Of a DNA stretch of 64,000 bases, positions 9,075 to 19,719 are shown piece after piece. The position numbers were made by a program, and so were the translations under genes. The notes beneath the pieces are model-generated. The model had not been told where the DNA came from and did not search any database. It worked only from the letters and a program-made list of their open reading frames with translations. Source of the stretch: Stenotrophomonas sepilia (lineage in GTDB: Bacteria; Pseudomonadota; Gammaproteobacteria; Xanthomonadales; Xanthomonadaceae); contig NZ_LXXZ01000026.1 of the NCBI RefSeq assembly GCF_003244875.1, forward strand, positions 124,001 through 188,000. The letters run 5' to 3'. The stretch's first letter is position 1. Every line of letters begins with the position of its first letter.

Positions 9075-9569
9075 TCACAGCTGGGCGTCGATGCCGCGCA
9101 ATGCCGCCGCTACGGTTTGCCGGCGGATGGCTTCGCGGTCGCCCTCGAACTGGAACAGCTCGGCGCGGGCGTAGCCGCCGCGCCGCTTCCAGCCGATCCA
9201 GACGCTGCCGACCGGCTTGCCAGGGCTGCCACCGCCCGGTCCGGCAATGCCGGTCACCGCCACCGCGATGCCGGCACCGGAATTGACCAGCGCGCCCGAC
9301 ACCATCTCCAGCACGGTTTCGCGGCTGACCGCACCAAACTGCTCCAGCGTCTGTGCGCGCACGCCGAGCAGGCGCTGCTTGGCTTCGTAGCTGTAGACCA
9401 CCATGCCGCAGTCGAAGAATGCCGACGAACCTGCGATGTCGGTCATGCACTTTGCAATCCAGCCACCACTGCAGCTTTCAGCGGTCACCAGCTGCAGCGA
9501 GGCCTGCTCCAGGCGCTGCCCAAGCGCGGCGGACTGGCTATTGAGTTCAGCGTCGGTGGGGATGGACAT
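9075..9569 (-). CDS. pncC: Nicotinamide-nucleotide amidohydrolase PncC (CinA C-terminal domain)
   Basis: 164 aa, a stand-alone CinA_C domain. It deamidates NMN to NaMN for NAD recycling. Visible signature motifs are LVTAESCSGGWIAK (catalytic Ser region, residues about 29-42), DIAGSSAFFDCGMVVYS, and AVTGIAGPGGGSPGKPVG. The MSIPTDAEL start is chosen for family length; a Met two codons earlier is equally possible and neither has a clear Shine-Dalgarno. In related genera cinA/pncC lies near lexA-recA, as here. Confidence 0.9.
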   Translation of the reverse strand: MSIPTDAELNSQSAALGQRLEQASLQLVTAESCSGGWIAKCMTDIAGSSAFFDCGMVVYSYEAKQRLLGVRAQTLEQFGAVSRETVLEMVSGALVNSGAGIAVAVTGIAGPGGGSPGKPVGSVWIGWKRRGGYARAELFQFEGDREAIRRQTVAAALRGIDAQL

Positions 9570-9650
9570 CGGCATGACGGTGGGGTGAAGAACCTGCACG
9601 TTGTACCGCAGATGACAGCCAGATGTCGCGCCCATCCGGGATGGTTGCGC

Positions 9651-9673
9651 TGCCGGCCGGCGGCCGGCACTAC
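9651..9673 (-). repeat. SMAG repeat
   Basis: On the minus strand a GTAG head followed by TGCCGGCC-GCC-GGCCGGCA. It sits between pncC and hflX. Confidence 0.8.
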
Positions 9674-9691
9674 CGGGCATCGGCCGCTACC

Positions 9692-11002
9692 TCACCACTC
9701 CGGCGGTTTTTCCGGCAGCAGCGCGCGGATCGGGGCGCCATCGGCACTGCCGGCCAGCTTCTCGGCTTCGGCAATCGGCAAGTCGACCTGCAGCAGCCAG
9801 CCTTCCTCATCAGCCTGCTCACTGCGGATCACTTCCAGCTGGTGCAGGCGCGCGCGCAGGCGGCCGGCATCCGGCGGCAGGCGCAGTTCGCCGGAGACAT
9901 GCTGCAGGCCCAGGCGCTTGCCCAGCACCGCCTGCAGCAGCTCCAGCCCCCGCCCGTCACGCGCGGAAATCCAGACCCGCTCGCGACGCGATTCGTCCGG
10001 GATACCGTCCTGGCCATCGTGGCGCACGTCGGCGCCGTCGATGCGGTCGATCTTGTTGAACACCAGCAATTGCGGCAGGTCACCGGCACCGACTGCGGTC
10101 AGCACCTCGTCGACCTGGGCGATGCGCTCCTCGCGGTGCGGATCGGCAGCGTCGACCACATGCAGCAGGAAGTCGGCCTCGCGCGCCTCGGACAGGGTCG
10201 AGCGGAACGCCGCGACCAGATCATGCGGCAGATCGCGGACGAAGCCGACGGTATCGGCCAGCACCACGTTGCCCCCCGGCACCGCGATGCGGCGCACGGT
10301 CGGATCCAGCGTTGCGAACAGCTGGTCGGCGGCATAGGCCTCAGCGCCGGTCATGGCGTTGAACAGAGTCGACTTGCCGGCGTTGGTGTAGCCCACCAGG
10401 GCCACGCGCGGCAGCTCGCTGCGCACACGCGCACGGCGCATCTGGGTGCGCTGCACTTCGACCTTTTCCAGGCGCTTCTGCAGCTGTTCCACCCGCTTCT
10501 GCAGCAGGCGGCGGTCGGTTTCCAGCTGGGTTTCACCCGGGCCGCGCAGGCCGATCGAACCGCCGCGCTGGCGCTCCAGATGGGTCCAGCCGCGCACCAG
10601 CCGCGTAGCCAGGTGGCGCAGCTGTGCCAGTTCGACCTGCAGCTTGCCTTCGTGGCTGTGCGCACGCTGGGCGAAGATGTCCAGGATCAGGCCAGTGCGG
10701 TCGATCACGCGGCGCTCGAGGAAACGTTCCAGGTTGCGCTCCTGGCCCGGGCTCAATGCATGGTTAACCAGGATCAGGTCGGCCCCGCTGGCGTCGGCCG
10801 CAGCCTTGATCTCGTCCAGCTTGCCGCTGCCGATCAGGGTCGACGGATTCGGACGGTCCAGGCGCGCAGTGATCGTCGCGGCGATGCTGGCCCCGGCCGA
10901 GCGGGCCAGATCACCGAATTCTTCGAGCACATCGTCTTCCAGCTTGCCGAAATGGGGCTGGATCAACAGGGCGTGTTCACCCTTTTTCGAGCGGTCAAAC
11001 AT
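9692..11002 (-). CDS. hflX: Ribosome-associated GTPase HflX
   Basis: 436 aa. The N-terminal HflX domain includes LIGSGKLDEIKAAADA and LIGSGK-like ATP-binding sequence, then a coiled-coil linker (LLQKRVEQLQKRLEKVEVQRTQMRR, about 165-190) and the G domain with GYTNAGKST (P-loop), DTVGF (G3) and NKID (G4). HflX splits stalled or heat-damaged 70S ribosomes. It follows hfq by 14 nt in the widespread miaA-hfq-hflX arrangement. The C-terminus (LLPEKPPEW) is short, without the hflK/hflC genes that follow it in enterics. Confidence 0.96.
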   Translation of the reverse strand: MFDRSKKGEHALLIQPHFGKLEDDVLEEFGDLARSAGASIAATITARLDRPNPSTLIGSGKLDEIKAAADASGADLILVNHALSPGQERNLERFLERRVIDRTGLILDIFAQRAHSHEGKLQVELAQLRHLATRLVRGWTHLERQRGGSIGLRGPGETQLETDRRLLQKRVEQLQKRLEKVEVQRTQMRRARVRSELPRVALVGYTNAGKSTLFNAMTGAEAYAADQLFATLDPTVRRIAVPGGNVVLADTVGFVRDLPHDLVAAFRSTLSEAREADFLLHVVDAADPHREERIAQVDEVLTAVGAGDLPQLLVFNKIDRIDGADVRHDGQDGIPDESRRERVWISARDGRGLELLQAVLGKRLGLQHVSGELRLPPDAGRLRARLHQLEVIRSEQADEEGWLLQVDLPIAEAEKLAGSADGAPIRALLPEKPPEW

Positions 11003-11016
11003 TCACCGCTCCGGTA

Positions 11017-11292
11017 TTACTCGTCTGCTTCATCACCTGCCTGACCGCCTTCACCCGACTGCACGTAACCACCGCCCGGACCGACCTTCACGTTGCGTGC
11101 CGGAACGACGGTGGAAATGGCGTGCTTGTAGACCATCTGACTGACCGTGTTGCGCAGCAGGACCACGAACTGGTCGAACGACTCGATCGTGCCCTGCAGC
11201 TTGATGCCGTTCACCAGGTACACCGAAACCGGCACGCGTTCGCGCCGCAGTGCGTTCAAGAAAGGATCCTGCAGCGATTGCCCCTTGGACAT
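11017..11292 (-). CDS. hfq: RNA chaperone Hfq
   Basis: 91 aa. The Sm1 motif ([20 protein letters not shown]...[11 protein letters not shown]) and Sm2 motif ([10 protein letters not shown]) are intact. Hexamers bind A-rich and U-rich RNAs and pair sRNAs with mRNAs. The C-terminal tail after residue 70 is Gly-rich then acidic ([19 protein letters not shown]), as in Xanthomonadaceae Hfq. It lies 96 nt downstream of miaA, a gap large enough for its own promoter. Confidence 0.98.
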   Translation of the reverse strand: MSKGQSLQDPFLNALRRERVPVSVYLVNGIKLQGTIESFDQFVVLLRNTVSQMVYKHAISTVVPARNVKVGPGGGYVQSGEGGQAGDEADE

Positions 11293-11388
11293 TGCACACT
11301 CCTGATTATTGTTCTTATTGGGTTGCCGACGGTTGCCGCGGCCCCCGAGCCGCCCGCCGACCGATGATGTTACACGGCTGGCGGGGAT

Positions 11389-12342
11389 TCAGCGTGCGAC
11401 GAAGGTCGACACCGCGCTGGCCAAGCGCTCACCATCAACATGGGGGTCGAACCAGCGCGCATCAAGCTCGCCGCGCAGCCAGGTCAGCTGGCGCTTGGCC
11501 AGTTGCCGGGTGGCAAAGATCGCCTTGTCACGGAAACGGGCGGCATCCCCCTCCCCGTCCAGGTACTCCCAGGCCTGCCGATAGCCGACCGCACGCACTG
11601 CCGGCAGGTCCAGGGGCGCCGCCACGGCAGCCATTTCCGGCATCGCGCGCAATGCCCGCACCTCGTCGAGAAACCCCTGCCCCAGCATGGCGTCGAAGCG
11701 CGCCTCGATGCGCTGGTGAAGAACCGCACGGTCGCGTGGGGCGAGGATAAGCTTGAGGGTGCGCACCGGCAATGGCGCTACGCCCGGCCGGCGCTGCCAT
11801 TCAGTAATGGGGATACCGGTCAGGCGATAGACCTCCAGCGCCCGCTGGACGCGTTGCGGATCGGTGGCATGGATGCGTGCGGCGGCGGCCGGGTCGACCT
11901 TGGCCAGCTCGGCGTGCAGTGCCGCCCAGCCACGCTCGGCCGCCTCGGCGCTGAGCGCTTCGCGTATTGCCGGGTCGGCCTCCGGCATCGGCGACAGGCC
12001 CTGCAGCAGCGCCCGGAAGTACAGGCCAGTGCCACCGGCCAGGATCGGCGTCCTGCCACGCGCCACGATGTCGGCCACGACCCGCCCGGCATCGGCGGCG
12101 AACTCGGCCGCCGAGTAGGTCTGCCAGGGGTCACGCAGGTCCAGCAGATGGTGCGGCGCCTGCGCGCGCTCCGTCGCATCGGGCTTGGCCGAACCGATGT
12201 CCAGGTGGCGGTATACCAGTGCCGAGTCGACGCTGACGATTTCCCCATCCAGCTGCCGTGCCAGGGCGATCGCCGTGGCGGTCTTGCCACTGGCCGTCGG
12301 CCCCATCACGGCGATCGCCAGCGGCCGCCGGTCGATGCCCAT
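11389..12342 (-). CDS. miaA: tRNA dimethylallyltransferase MiaA
   Basis: 317 aa. P-loop GPTASGKT at about residues 14-21, [16 protein letters not shown] substrate loop, [13 protein letters not shown] and [14 protein letters not shown] helix are all present. The enzyme transfers a dimethylallyl group to A37 of tRNAs reading UNN codons, the first step to ms2i6A. The start overlaps the folP stop by one base (TGATG), indicating translational coupling. Confidence 0.97.
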   Translation of the reverse strand: MGIDRRPLAIAVMGPTASGKTATAIALARQLDGEIVSVDSALVYRHLDIGSAKPDATERAQAPHHLLDLRDPWQTYSAAEFAADAGRVVADIVARGRTPILAGGTGLYFRALLQGLSPMPEADPAIREALSAEAAERGWAALHAELAKVDPAAAARIHATDPQRVQRALEVYRLTGIPITEWQRRPGVAPLPVRTLKLILAPRDRAVLHQRIEARFDAMLGQGFLDEVRALRAMPEMAAVAAPLDLPAVRAVGYRQAWEYLDGEGDAARFRDKAIFATRQLAKRQLTWLRGELDARWFDPHVDGERLASAVSTFVAR

Positions 12343-13238
12343 CAGTCTTCGTCCGGCCAGCGGATCGTCGGCGCAGCGTCGGCGCGCGGCGTCGGTACGG
12401 CTTCCACCGCCTGCCAGATCTTCAGCGCATCAACTGTGGCCGCCACGTCATGCACGCGCACGATGCGTGCGCCGCGCTGCACCGCGATCAGGTGCGCGGC
12501 CACCGAGGCGGCCACGCGCTCGGACGGCGTGTCGCGACCGGTCAGTTCGCCCAGGCTGCGCTTGCGCGACAGACCCGCCAGCATCGGCACGCCCAGCTCC
12601 AGGAACCGCTCGGAGCGTGCCAGCAGGGTCATGTTGTGGGCAGTGGTCTTGCCGAAACCGAAACCGAGATCGATCAGCAGGTTCTTCTTCGCAATGCCCG
12701 CCATCTCGGCAGCGAACAGGCGCTGGACCAGGAAGCCGTGCACCTCGGCGACCACGTCGTCGTAATGTGGATCGACCTGCATGTGGCCTGGCTCGCCCTG
12801 CATGTGCATCAGCACCACCGGCACGCCGGTTGCAGCGGCGGCGTCCAGCGCCCCTTCCTGACGCAGGCCGAAGATGTCGTTGATCATGCCAGCGCCAGCC
12901 GCCACGGCCGCGCGCATCACTTCCGGCTTGAAGGTGTCGATGCTGATCGGCACCCGGGTGCGTGCGGCCAGCTGCTCGATCACCGGAATCACCCGGCGCA
13001 GTTCCTCCTCCACCGATACCGGCGCAGCGCCCGGCCGGGTCGATTCGCCGCCGATATCGAGAAGGTCCGCGCCCTCCTCGACCAGCTTCAGGCCATGAGC
13101 GACTGCGGCCTCGGTGGTGTCGTGCGCGCCGCCATCGGAGAAGGAGTCCGGGGTGACGTTGACGATGCCCATGACCTGGGCACGGTCGAGGCGCAGGATG
13201 CGGCCGGCGCAGTCGAGCTGGGGCGAGGTATCGAACAT
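12342..13238 (-). CDS. folP: Dihydropteroate synthase FolP
   Basis: 298 aa. Condenses pABA with dihydropterin pyrophosphate in folate synthesis; sulfonamide target. Motifs: [15 protein letters not shown] (pterin/loop1), [11 protein letters not shown] (loop2), [32 protein letters not shown] and RVHDV. The start MFDTSPQLD is chosen for length; codons farther upstream run into the repeat cluster. In many proteobacteria folP directly follows ftsH; here a 61-aa ORF and a repeat cluster of about 680 bp separate them. Confidence 0.96.
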   Translation of the reverse strand: MFDTSPQLDCAGRILRLDRAQVMGIVNVTPDSFSDGGAHDTTEAAVAHGLKLVEEGADLLDIGGESTRPGAAPVSVEEELRRVIPVIEQLAARTRVPISIDTFKPEVMRAAVAAGAGMINDIFGLRQEGALDAAAATGVPVVLMHMQGEPGHMQVDPHYDDVVAEVHGFLVQRLFAAEMAGIAKKNLLIDLGFGFGKTTAHNMTLLARSERFLELGVPMLAGLSRKRSLGELTGRDTPSERVAASVAAHLIAVQRGARIVRVHDVAATVDALKIWQAVEAVPTPRADAAPTIRWPDED

Positions 13239-13307
13239 GGGCAATCCTGCAGGGACAACGGTGGGTAGTTTAGTTCGGCAGGGCGGCGCCCTGCACCCGC
13301 AGAGGCA

Positions 13308-13560
13308 ACGGCCACAGCAAAAGCCCAGGCCACAGCAGAAGCTGGTTTCCTGAGGGTAGGCGGGGTGGGTCCGGTTGCGGGAGACGCCGTAAACCCCGCT
13401 CCGCGGTCCGGCCCAGCCGCTGGCGGCTGTGCGTTCGGGCGCTTGCGAAGCAGTGCTTCGCAAGCAAAGCGCCCTCACCCATGGGGGCTTGGCCGCGGCA
13501 TCCATGCCGCGGACACTCCCGCAACCGGACCCACCCCGCCTTCGACAGATTTCCGCGATC
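13308..13560 (+). repeat. Composite inverted-repeat element, copy A
   Basis: The outer left flank has CAACGGCCACAGCAAAAGC-type sequence and TTTCC-TGAGGGTAGG. A perfect 24-bp arm at 13359-13382 is matched by its exact reverse complement at 13517-13540. The 134-bp core holds the palindrome GCTTGCGAAGCAGTGCTTCGCAAGC (13440-13470 region) and a CCGCGGCATCCATGCCGCGG palindrome. The right flank reads TTCGACAGATTTCCGCGATC. No convincing gene lies inside. See copies B, C and D. Confidence 0.75.
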
Positions 13561-13576
13561 TGTTGGAACAGCTATT

Positions 13577-13617
13577 GGGGTCAGATCCGTTTTCCGGAGG
13601 AAAACGGATCTGACCCC
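13577..13617. repeat. Perfect 19-bp inverted repeat of the GGGGTCAGAT type
   Basis: GGGGTCAGATCCGTTTTCC and its exact complement enclose GGA. No T-tract follows. It adjoins composite element A on the folP side of the cluster; part of the motif (GGGTCAGATATCCCC) recurs at about 41366-41380 near copy D. Confidence 0.8.
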
Positions 13618-13646
13618 ATATTGATTTCGATATCTGACAGCGATTC

Positions 13647-13690
13647 ATCCACGCATGGCGTGGATCTACCGTGTCGACCAAGGTCGACAG
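13647..13690 (-). repeat. Two adjacent SMAG-type palindromes
   Basis: On the minus strand, 13647-13669 is a GTAG-headed ATCCACGCCATGCGTGGAT palindrome. 13671-13690 is GTGTCGACCAAGGTCGACA, a palindrome that elsewhere in the window carries a GGTAG head (34593-34617). Confidence 0.75.
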
Positions 13691-13699
13691 CCACCAACA

Positions 13700-13850
13700 G
13701 CAGCAGGAATCTGTCAGAGGTGGGGCGGTGTCGGAGGGCGGGGTGTCAGCCGCATGGATGCGGCTGCCAAGCTTACAGGGAAGTACTTGCAGCGCCCCCG
13801 CACTCCGACACCGCCCCGCCATCCTACGGAAAGCCCGCTGTTGCTGTTGC
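13700..13850 (-). repeat. Composite inverted-repeat element, copy B
   Basis: Arms at 13719-13738 and 13801-13820 match in 18 of 20 positions. On the minus strand the outer flanks are CAACAGCAACAGCAACAG...GCTTTCCGTAGG and CTGACAGATTCCTGC, the same order as in copies A and C. The core contains GCCGCATGGATGCGGC. Confidence 0.65.
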
Positions 13851-13859
13851 TGTTGAGGT

Positions 13860-13906
13860 TGCCGGCCAGCGGCCGGCACTACCGCGGGTGCAGGGCGCAG
13901 CCCTGC
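13860..13906 (-). repeat. SMAG repeat plus GCAGGGC palindrome
   Basis: 13860-13882 is GTAG-headed TGCCGGCCGCTGGCCGGCA on the minus strand. 13890-13906 is GCAGGGC-GCA-GCCCTGC. They end about 10 nt before the 61-aa membrane-protein gene. Together with the elements above they fill the 678-bp folP-upstream region, where I see no convincing gene. Confidence 0.75.
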
Positions 13907-13916
13907 CGACACCCCC

Positions 13917-14102
13917 TCAACGGCGGCGGCGCTTGCGGTCCACGTACAGGGTCTTGGCGATGCTCAGCACGATGCCAACGGCGATACCCACCACGCAGCC
14001 CAGCAGCAGGTTGTCGGCCCCCAGGCCCACACCGACGCCGACCACGGTGGCGATCACCATCTCGGCGGTGTGGGAAATCGGTTCGGGCTTCGGGGCGGAC
14101 AT
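13917..14102 (-). CDS. Small two-helix membrane protein, function unknown
   Basis: 61 aa. Two hydrophobic helices (AEMVIATVVGVGVGLGADNLLLG and CVVGIAVGIVLSIAKTLYV) are rich in Gly/Val, followed by a basic tail DRKRRRR, suggesting a cytoplasmic C-terminus. It lies 100 nt downstream of ftsH beyond a terminator-like hairpin. I do not recognise the family. Membrane-type composition and codon use like its neighbours support a real gene; its size leaves doubt. Confidence 0.55.
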   Translation of the reverse strand: MSAPKPEPISHTAEMVIATVVGVGVGLGADNLLLGCVVGIAVGIVLSIAKTLYVDRKRRRR

Positions 14103-14154
14103 GCGGGCTCCAGCGTCAGTTCGGTTCTTCGGAATGGGCCGGTAGCCCGGAAAC

Positions 14155-14182
14155 GACGAAGCCGGGTTGCCCCGGCCTCGTC
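14155..14182 (-). terminator. Hairpin after ftsH
   Basis: GACGAGGCCGGGG-CAA-CCCGGCTTCGTC on the minus strand, followed by GTTTCC. The stem is strong and the T-tract weak. Confidence 0.55.
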
Positions 14183-14204
14183 TGGTGTCACGCGCAGCGG
14201 GCCG

Positions 14205-16145
<1,941 letters not shown>

Positions 16146-16208
16146 TGGCTCCGGTGTTCCTCTCAGTGCTGGCGTTGCGTGGGGGTCGAACTTGCGTACA
16201 TTGCGAGC

Positions 16209-16841
16209 TTACTTCATGTGGGCGCGTTTTCCCTGACCCAAGGCGTACACCTCGGGAGAGCGCTTGCGCGAGGCTTCCGGCTTGCGGATGGAGACCTTGT
16301 CGTACCGGCGGCGCATGTCGCGCACGTAGTCGTCAAAGCCTTCACCCTGGAACAGCTTGATCAGGAACGCCCCACCGGTCTTGAGGTGGTTGTCGGCAAA
16401 ATCCAGGGCCAGCTCCGCCAGATGCATCATCCGCGGCTGGTCGACCGCGCCCACACCACTCTTATTGGGGGCCATGTCCGACAGCACAAGGTCTACCGGC
16501 TGGTCCCCGAGCATGGCTTCAAACTGCGATAGGACGGCTTCTTCCCTGAAGTCACCATGAAGGAACTCCACGCCGGCCAGCGGCGGCATGTCCAGGATAT
16601 CCAGGGCCAGCACCCGGCCGGTATCGCCGATCTGTCTCCGCACCTGTTGAGACCAGCCGCCCGGGGCCGCGCCGAGGTCGACCACCACCATGTGCGGCTT
16701 CAGCAACCGGTCACGTTCCAGCAGCTCTTCGAGCTTGTAGGCGGCACGCGAGCGCATGCCTTCGGCCTGCGCCTTCTTCACGAAGGGGTCGGAGAAGTGT
16801 TCCTTGAGCCAGCGCTGGCTGCTTTTGCTGCGGGTAGCCAT
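16209..16841 (-). CDS. rlmE: 23S rRNA (uridine-2'-O)-methyltransferase RlmE
   Basis: 210 aa, also called FtsJ/RrmJ. It methylates U2552 in the ribosomal A-loop. The N-terminus [20 protein letters not shown]...[11 protein letters not shown] carries the first catalytic Lys; SAM motif [13 protein letters not shown] (about 54-66), the catalytic Asp in LVLSDMAPN and the second Lys in [13 protein letters not shown] complete the K-D-K-E set. It is divergent from yhbY across 65 bp. Confidence 0.97.
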   Translation of the reverse strand: MATRSKSSQRWLKEHFSDPFVKKAQAEGMRSRAAYKLEELLERDRLLKPHMVVVDLGAAPGGWSQQVRRQIGDTGRVLALDILDMPPLAGVEFLHGDFREEAVLSQFEAMLGDQPVDLVLSDMAPNKSGVGAVDQPRMMHLAELALDFADNHLKTGGAFLIKLFQGEGFDDYVRDMRRRYDKVSIRKPEASRKRSPEVYALGQGKRAHMK

Positions 16842-16906
16842 TGAAAATAGGGGCTGATGGGGTCCTCATGATACCCTGATCGCCCCATTCAACCGTCTTT
16901 TCCTGC

Positions 16907-17212
16907 ATGTCCATCGCCCTGACCGCCTCCCAGACCCGTTTCCTGCGCGGCCAAGCCCACGACCTGAAGGCCCTGCTGCAGACCGGCGGCAAGGGTGTGA
17001 CCCCGGCCTTCATTGCTGAGCTGAACGAAGTGCTGGAGCGCCACGAGCTGGTCAAGGTGAAGGTCGCTGCCGAAGACCGCGAGGCCCGTGACGTGATGAT
17101 CGGCGAGATCGTCGAAGCCACCGAAAGCGCGCTGGTGCAGCGCATCGGCCACGTCGCCGTGCTGTACCGCCCGAGCAGGGAACAGCGCCAGATCGTGCTG
17201 CCGCGCGGCTGA
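16907..17212 (+). CDS. yhbY: CRM-domain ribosome-assembly protein YhbY
   Basis: 101 aa, a single CRM RNA-binding domain (LTASQTRFLRGQAHDLKALLQTGGKG, then the ELIKVK-like HELVKVKVAAEDRE and GHVAVLYRPS). It associates with pre-50S particles and has an IF3-like fold. Divergence from rlmE-ftsH is conserved in gammaproteobacteria. Confidence 0.93.
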   Translation: MSIALTASQTRFLRGQAHDLKALLQTGGKGVTPAFIAELNEVLERHELVKVKVAAEDREARDVMIGEIVEATESALVQRIGHVAVLYRPSREQRQIVLPRG

Positions 17213-17225
17213 TCGCCCTACCGTC

Positions 17226-17600
17226 ATGCAGCTGAACCACGAACCGCCCGACTACGCCTACAGCCTGCGCGCCGCCGATGGCCGCTCGGCCAAGGTCAAT
17301 GACCAGGTGCTGGACGGCAGCTTCTTCCTGACCCCGGACCAGCTGGTCGCGCATTGGCCGGTGGCGAGTGCCGCTGCGTTGCAGCTGGCGGACCTCGAGC
17401 CGATCCTGGCGCTGAATCCGGCGCTGATCGTGCTGGGTACCGGTGACCGCCAGGTGTTCCCGCCGGCGGTGGTAATGGCCGCCTGCCTGTCCCGCGGCAT
17501 CGGCCTGGAAGTGATGAACAATCCGGCTGCCGCACGCACCTTCAACATCCTGGCCGGCGAAGGCCGCAAGGTTGCGGCTGCTTTCATCCTGGAAGGCTGA
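17226..17600 (+). CDS. Mth938-like (DUF498) domain protein
   Basis: 124 aa. Shows the family pattern PDYAYSLRAADG, PDQLVAHWPVAS, NPALIVLGTGDRQVFPP and GIGLEVMNNPAAARTFNILAGEGRKVAAAFIL. Family members (including mitochondrial NDUFAF3) are assembly-related or of unknown biochemistry. It starts 13 nt after yhbY and is probably co-transcribed. The function here is not established. Confidence 0.85.
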   Translation: MQLNHEPPDYAYSLRAADGRSAKVNDQVLDGSFFLTPDQLVAHWPVASAAALQLADLEPILALNPALIVLGTGDRQVFPPAVVMAACLSRGIGLEVMNNPAAARTFNILAGEGRKVAAAFILEG

Positions 17601-17628
17601 GTTCTCGAGCCACCGGCGCCTCCGGCCG

Positions 17629-18117
17629 CTAGCGGCCTGAAGGCGCGCAGCGGAGTGCCGAGAACTCCTGGAGCCGGCCGATCAGGTGGCCGCCCTGCCC
17701 CCATCGGATATCCATGACCTTCCAGTCGCGGTCCTGCCGCTGCAGCAGGACCCGGTCGGTCCAGCGATAGTCGCCCACTGCCATGTCGACGCGGATCCAG
17801 GTCGCGTCACCCCTCGATTCGGGCATTCCCACCGCTACCGTGTCCGGTCGATCCGGCGCCAGCAGATACGGACTCTGGTCGAGCATGTGCGGTTTCTCAT
17901 CGTGCGCGGCCAGCGCGGTACAGGCCCGCTCGTAAGCATGCTGCGCATCGACCGCTGAGCGCAGTGCATCGCCCAGCAGCGAAGGAATGGCCGTTTCGTT
18001 CGACGTCGGCGCCTGGATGGCGTCGTAGAGACGGGTGACCACGTCATGTGGATCGCTGGCGGCGGTCGCCAAAGGCGCGACGATGAGCAGCACGAAAAGG
18101 GCTGTTGGTCGAGACAT
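17629..18117 (-). CDS. Putative secreted protein, unknown function
   Basis: 162 aa. N-terminal signal peptide MSRPTALFVLLIVAPLATAASD with likely cleavage after ATA. The mature part starts with PHDVVTRLYDAIQAP and ends with RWTDRVLLQRQDRDWKVMDIRWG, the two ends of a small cystatin/NTF2-like fold seen in DUF3828-type proteins; this assignment is tentative. It converges on the Mth938-like gene with 28 bp between the stops. The Met start is chosen for the signal peptide; codons upstream overlap a SMAG repeat. Confidence 0.75.
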   Translation of the reverse strand: MSRPTALFVLLIVAPLATAASDPHDVVTRLYDAIQAPTSNETAIPSLLGDALRSAVDAQHAYERACTALAAHDEKPHMLDQSPYLLAPDRPDTVAVGMPESRGDATWIRVDMAVGDYRWTDRVLLQRQDRDWKVMDIRWGQGGHLIGRLQEFSALRCAPSGR

Positions 18118-18234
18118 GCGGCACCGGATCGGGGGGGCTGGTTCCGTTGAAGCATGCCGCTTCCCTGGCTTGCCGGGAAGCTTGAGATGCGCCACTGAAG
18201 ATCGCAGATGGCCACTCGCGGCGGCCAGCGTACA

Positions 18235-18260
18235 GCGAGTCGAGCATGGTTCGACTCTAC
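18235..18260 (-). repeat. SMAG repeat
   Basis: On the minus strand GTAGAGTCGAACCATGCTCGACTC; the arms have one mismatch. It lies between nlpD and the secreted-protein gene. Confidence 0.7.
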
Positions 18261-18307
18261 AGGTCAGGAACGCCAGGCATGGCCCGGCATTCCCTGTTCC
18301 AACCGCG

Positions 18308-19090
18308 TCACCGTGCCGGCAGGTACTGCTGCGGATCGACCGGCTTGCCGTTGTAGCGAATCTCGAAGTGGACCATGTCGCGGTTCGCACCGGTGCGGCC
18401 CATTTCGGCGATCTGCTCGCCAGCCTTCACGCTCTGCCCTTCATTCACCAGGCGCTTGCGGTTGTGACCATAGGCGGACAGCCACTGGTCGCTGTGCTTG
18501 ATGATGATCAGTTCGCCGTAGCCGACCAGGCCGGCACCGGAGTACACCACCACACCGTTGGCGGTTGCCTTGACCGGCTGGCCGCTGGTGCCGGCGATGT
18601 CCACGCCCTGCTTGGTCGCGTCACCGGCCACGTAGCGGCCGACGATCGCGCCATCGGCTGGCCAGCGCCAGGCGATGTTGCTCTTGACCGGCCCGACCGG
18701 CGCCGGGGCCGGCGCGGTGCTGCCGCCACTGCTGCCAGCCGAACGCGGCGGGGTGACCACCGTGGTCGGCGCACGGCCGCTGGTGGCCCCCTGCGGATAC
18801 AGGCGGATCACCTGGCCGGGGTAGATGGTCGACGGGTTGTCCAGACGATTCCAGGCAATCAGGTCGGCCGGGGTGATGTCATGGATGCGGGCCAGCGCAT
18901 AGATGGTGTCGCCCTTGCGCACCACCACGGTCTGCCCAGGCTTGGGTACCGAGGTCTTCGGCGTGGTCACGCCACCAGCGTTGCCGCCGCCCGGGCGGAC
19001 CACGGTGGCGGTACCGCAGGCGGCCAGTGTGGAAACCAGCAACGCCAGCGCGCCGATGCGCACTCCCTTGCTCAGACGATCAGGATTCAT
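18308..19090 (-). CDS. nlpD: NlpD-like lipoprotein: LysM plus M23 (LytM) domain
   Basis: 260 aa. Lipobox STLAAC after an N-terminal hydrophobic segment; LysM domain (VVVRKGDTIYALARIHDITPADLIAWN, about residues 55-105); Ala/Pro/Ser linker; C-terminal LytM domain (GRYVAGDATKQGVDIAG to HFEIRYNGKPVDPQQYLP). In E. coli NlpD activates amidase AmiC at the septum and has lost catalytic residues; here the HxH ligand region reads AYGH and MVHFEI, so an activator role is likely. Its start overlaps the stop of the upstream gene by 4 bp. rpoS, the usual downstream gene elsewhere, is absent. Confidence 0.93.
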   Translation of the reverse strand: MNPDRLSKGVRIGALALLVSTLAACGTATVVRPGGGNAGGVTTPKTSVPKPGQTVVVRKGDTIYALARIHDITPADLIAWNRLDNPSTIYPGQVIRLYPQGATSGRAPTTVVTPPRSAGSSGGSTAPAPAPVGPVKSNIAWRWPADGAIVGRYVAGDATKQGVDIAGTSGQPVKATANGVVVYSGAGLVGYGELIIIKHSDQWLSAYGHNRKRLVNEGQSVKAGEQIAEMGRTGANRDMVHFEIRYNGKPVDPQQYLPAR

Positions 19091-19701
19091 GCGAACTTCG
19101 ACCTCCATACAAGCCAGGCGATCAGCACCACCACCAGCACGGTGGCGATCCAGCCCAGCGGTTCAATCCAGCGACGCAGCGCCGCTTCGGCACGCGCACC
19201 ACCGATACGGATGACCGCGGCCAGCACGAACACGCGCTTGCCACGACCGATCAACATGCTCAACAGGTACTGCGGCATCGGTACGCCGACGATACCCGAT
19301 GCCCACGTGAAGACCTTCATCGGGATCGGCATGAAGCCGCCCAGCACCAGGAAGGTGAACACCGCCCACGGTGATTCGGCCATCTTCGCCTGCACGGTGG
19401 TGATGCCCTGCTCGATCGCTGGAAGCATGCCCAGCGCCTCGAACACTGGCTTGATCGCCTCGAAAGCGTAATGACCCAGCGCGTAACCCACCAGCGCGCC
19501 GACCATCGAGCCCGCCAGGCTGAGGGTGGCGAACCACCAGCCACGCTTGGGCTGGGCCACGCACATCGGTGCCAGCATCACTTCCGGCATCACCGGGAAG
19601 ATGATCGCTTCAAAGAAACTCAATACCGTCAGATAGGTCGGCGCGCGTTCGTGCGCCGCCCACTTCATCGCCCGCTCGTACAGCGGCCCGAAAATCTTCA
19701 T
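19087..19701 (-). CDS. YqaA-family (DedA/VTT) inner-membrane protein
   Basis: 204 aa, four to five hydrophobic segments. It contains the VTT/SNARE-associated pattern: E in FFEAIIFPVMPEVMLAPMC, the GYALGHYA helix and the F-P-PMKVFTWASG re-entrant region. The family relates to lipid scramblases/flippases; YqaA itself is uncharacterised. It sits between pcm and nlpD in a conserved surE-pcm-yqaA-nlpD block. Confidence 0.88.
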   Translation of the reverse strand: MKIFGPLYERAMKWAAHERAPTYLTVLSFFEAIIFPVMPEVMLAPMCVAQPKRGWWFATLSLAGSMVGALVGYALGHYAFEAIKPVFEALGMLPAIEQGITTVQAKMAESPWAVFTFLVLGGFMPIPMKVFTWASGIVGVPMPQYLLSMLIGRGKRVFVLAAVIRIGGARAEAALRRWIEPLGWIATVLVVVLIAWLVWRSKFA

Positions 19702-19719
19702 GCAACCCTGCTCCGTGGA

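Noticed and set aside
7196-9286. 696-codon plus-strand reading frame opposite the UbiB-like gene
   Set aside because: Antisense shadow of a gene with clear kinase-like motifs; no signal for its own translation.
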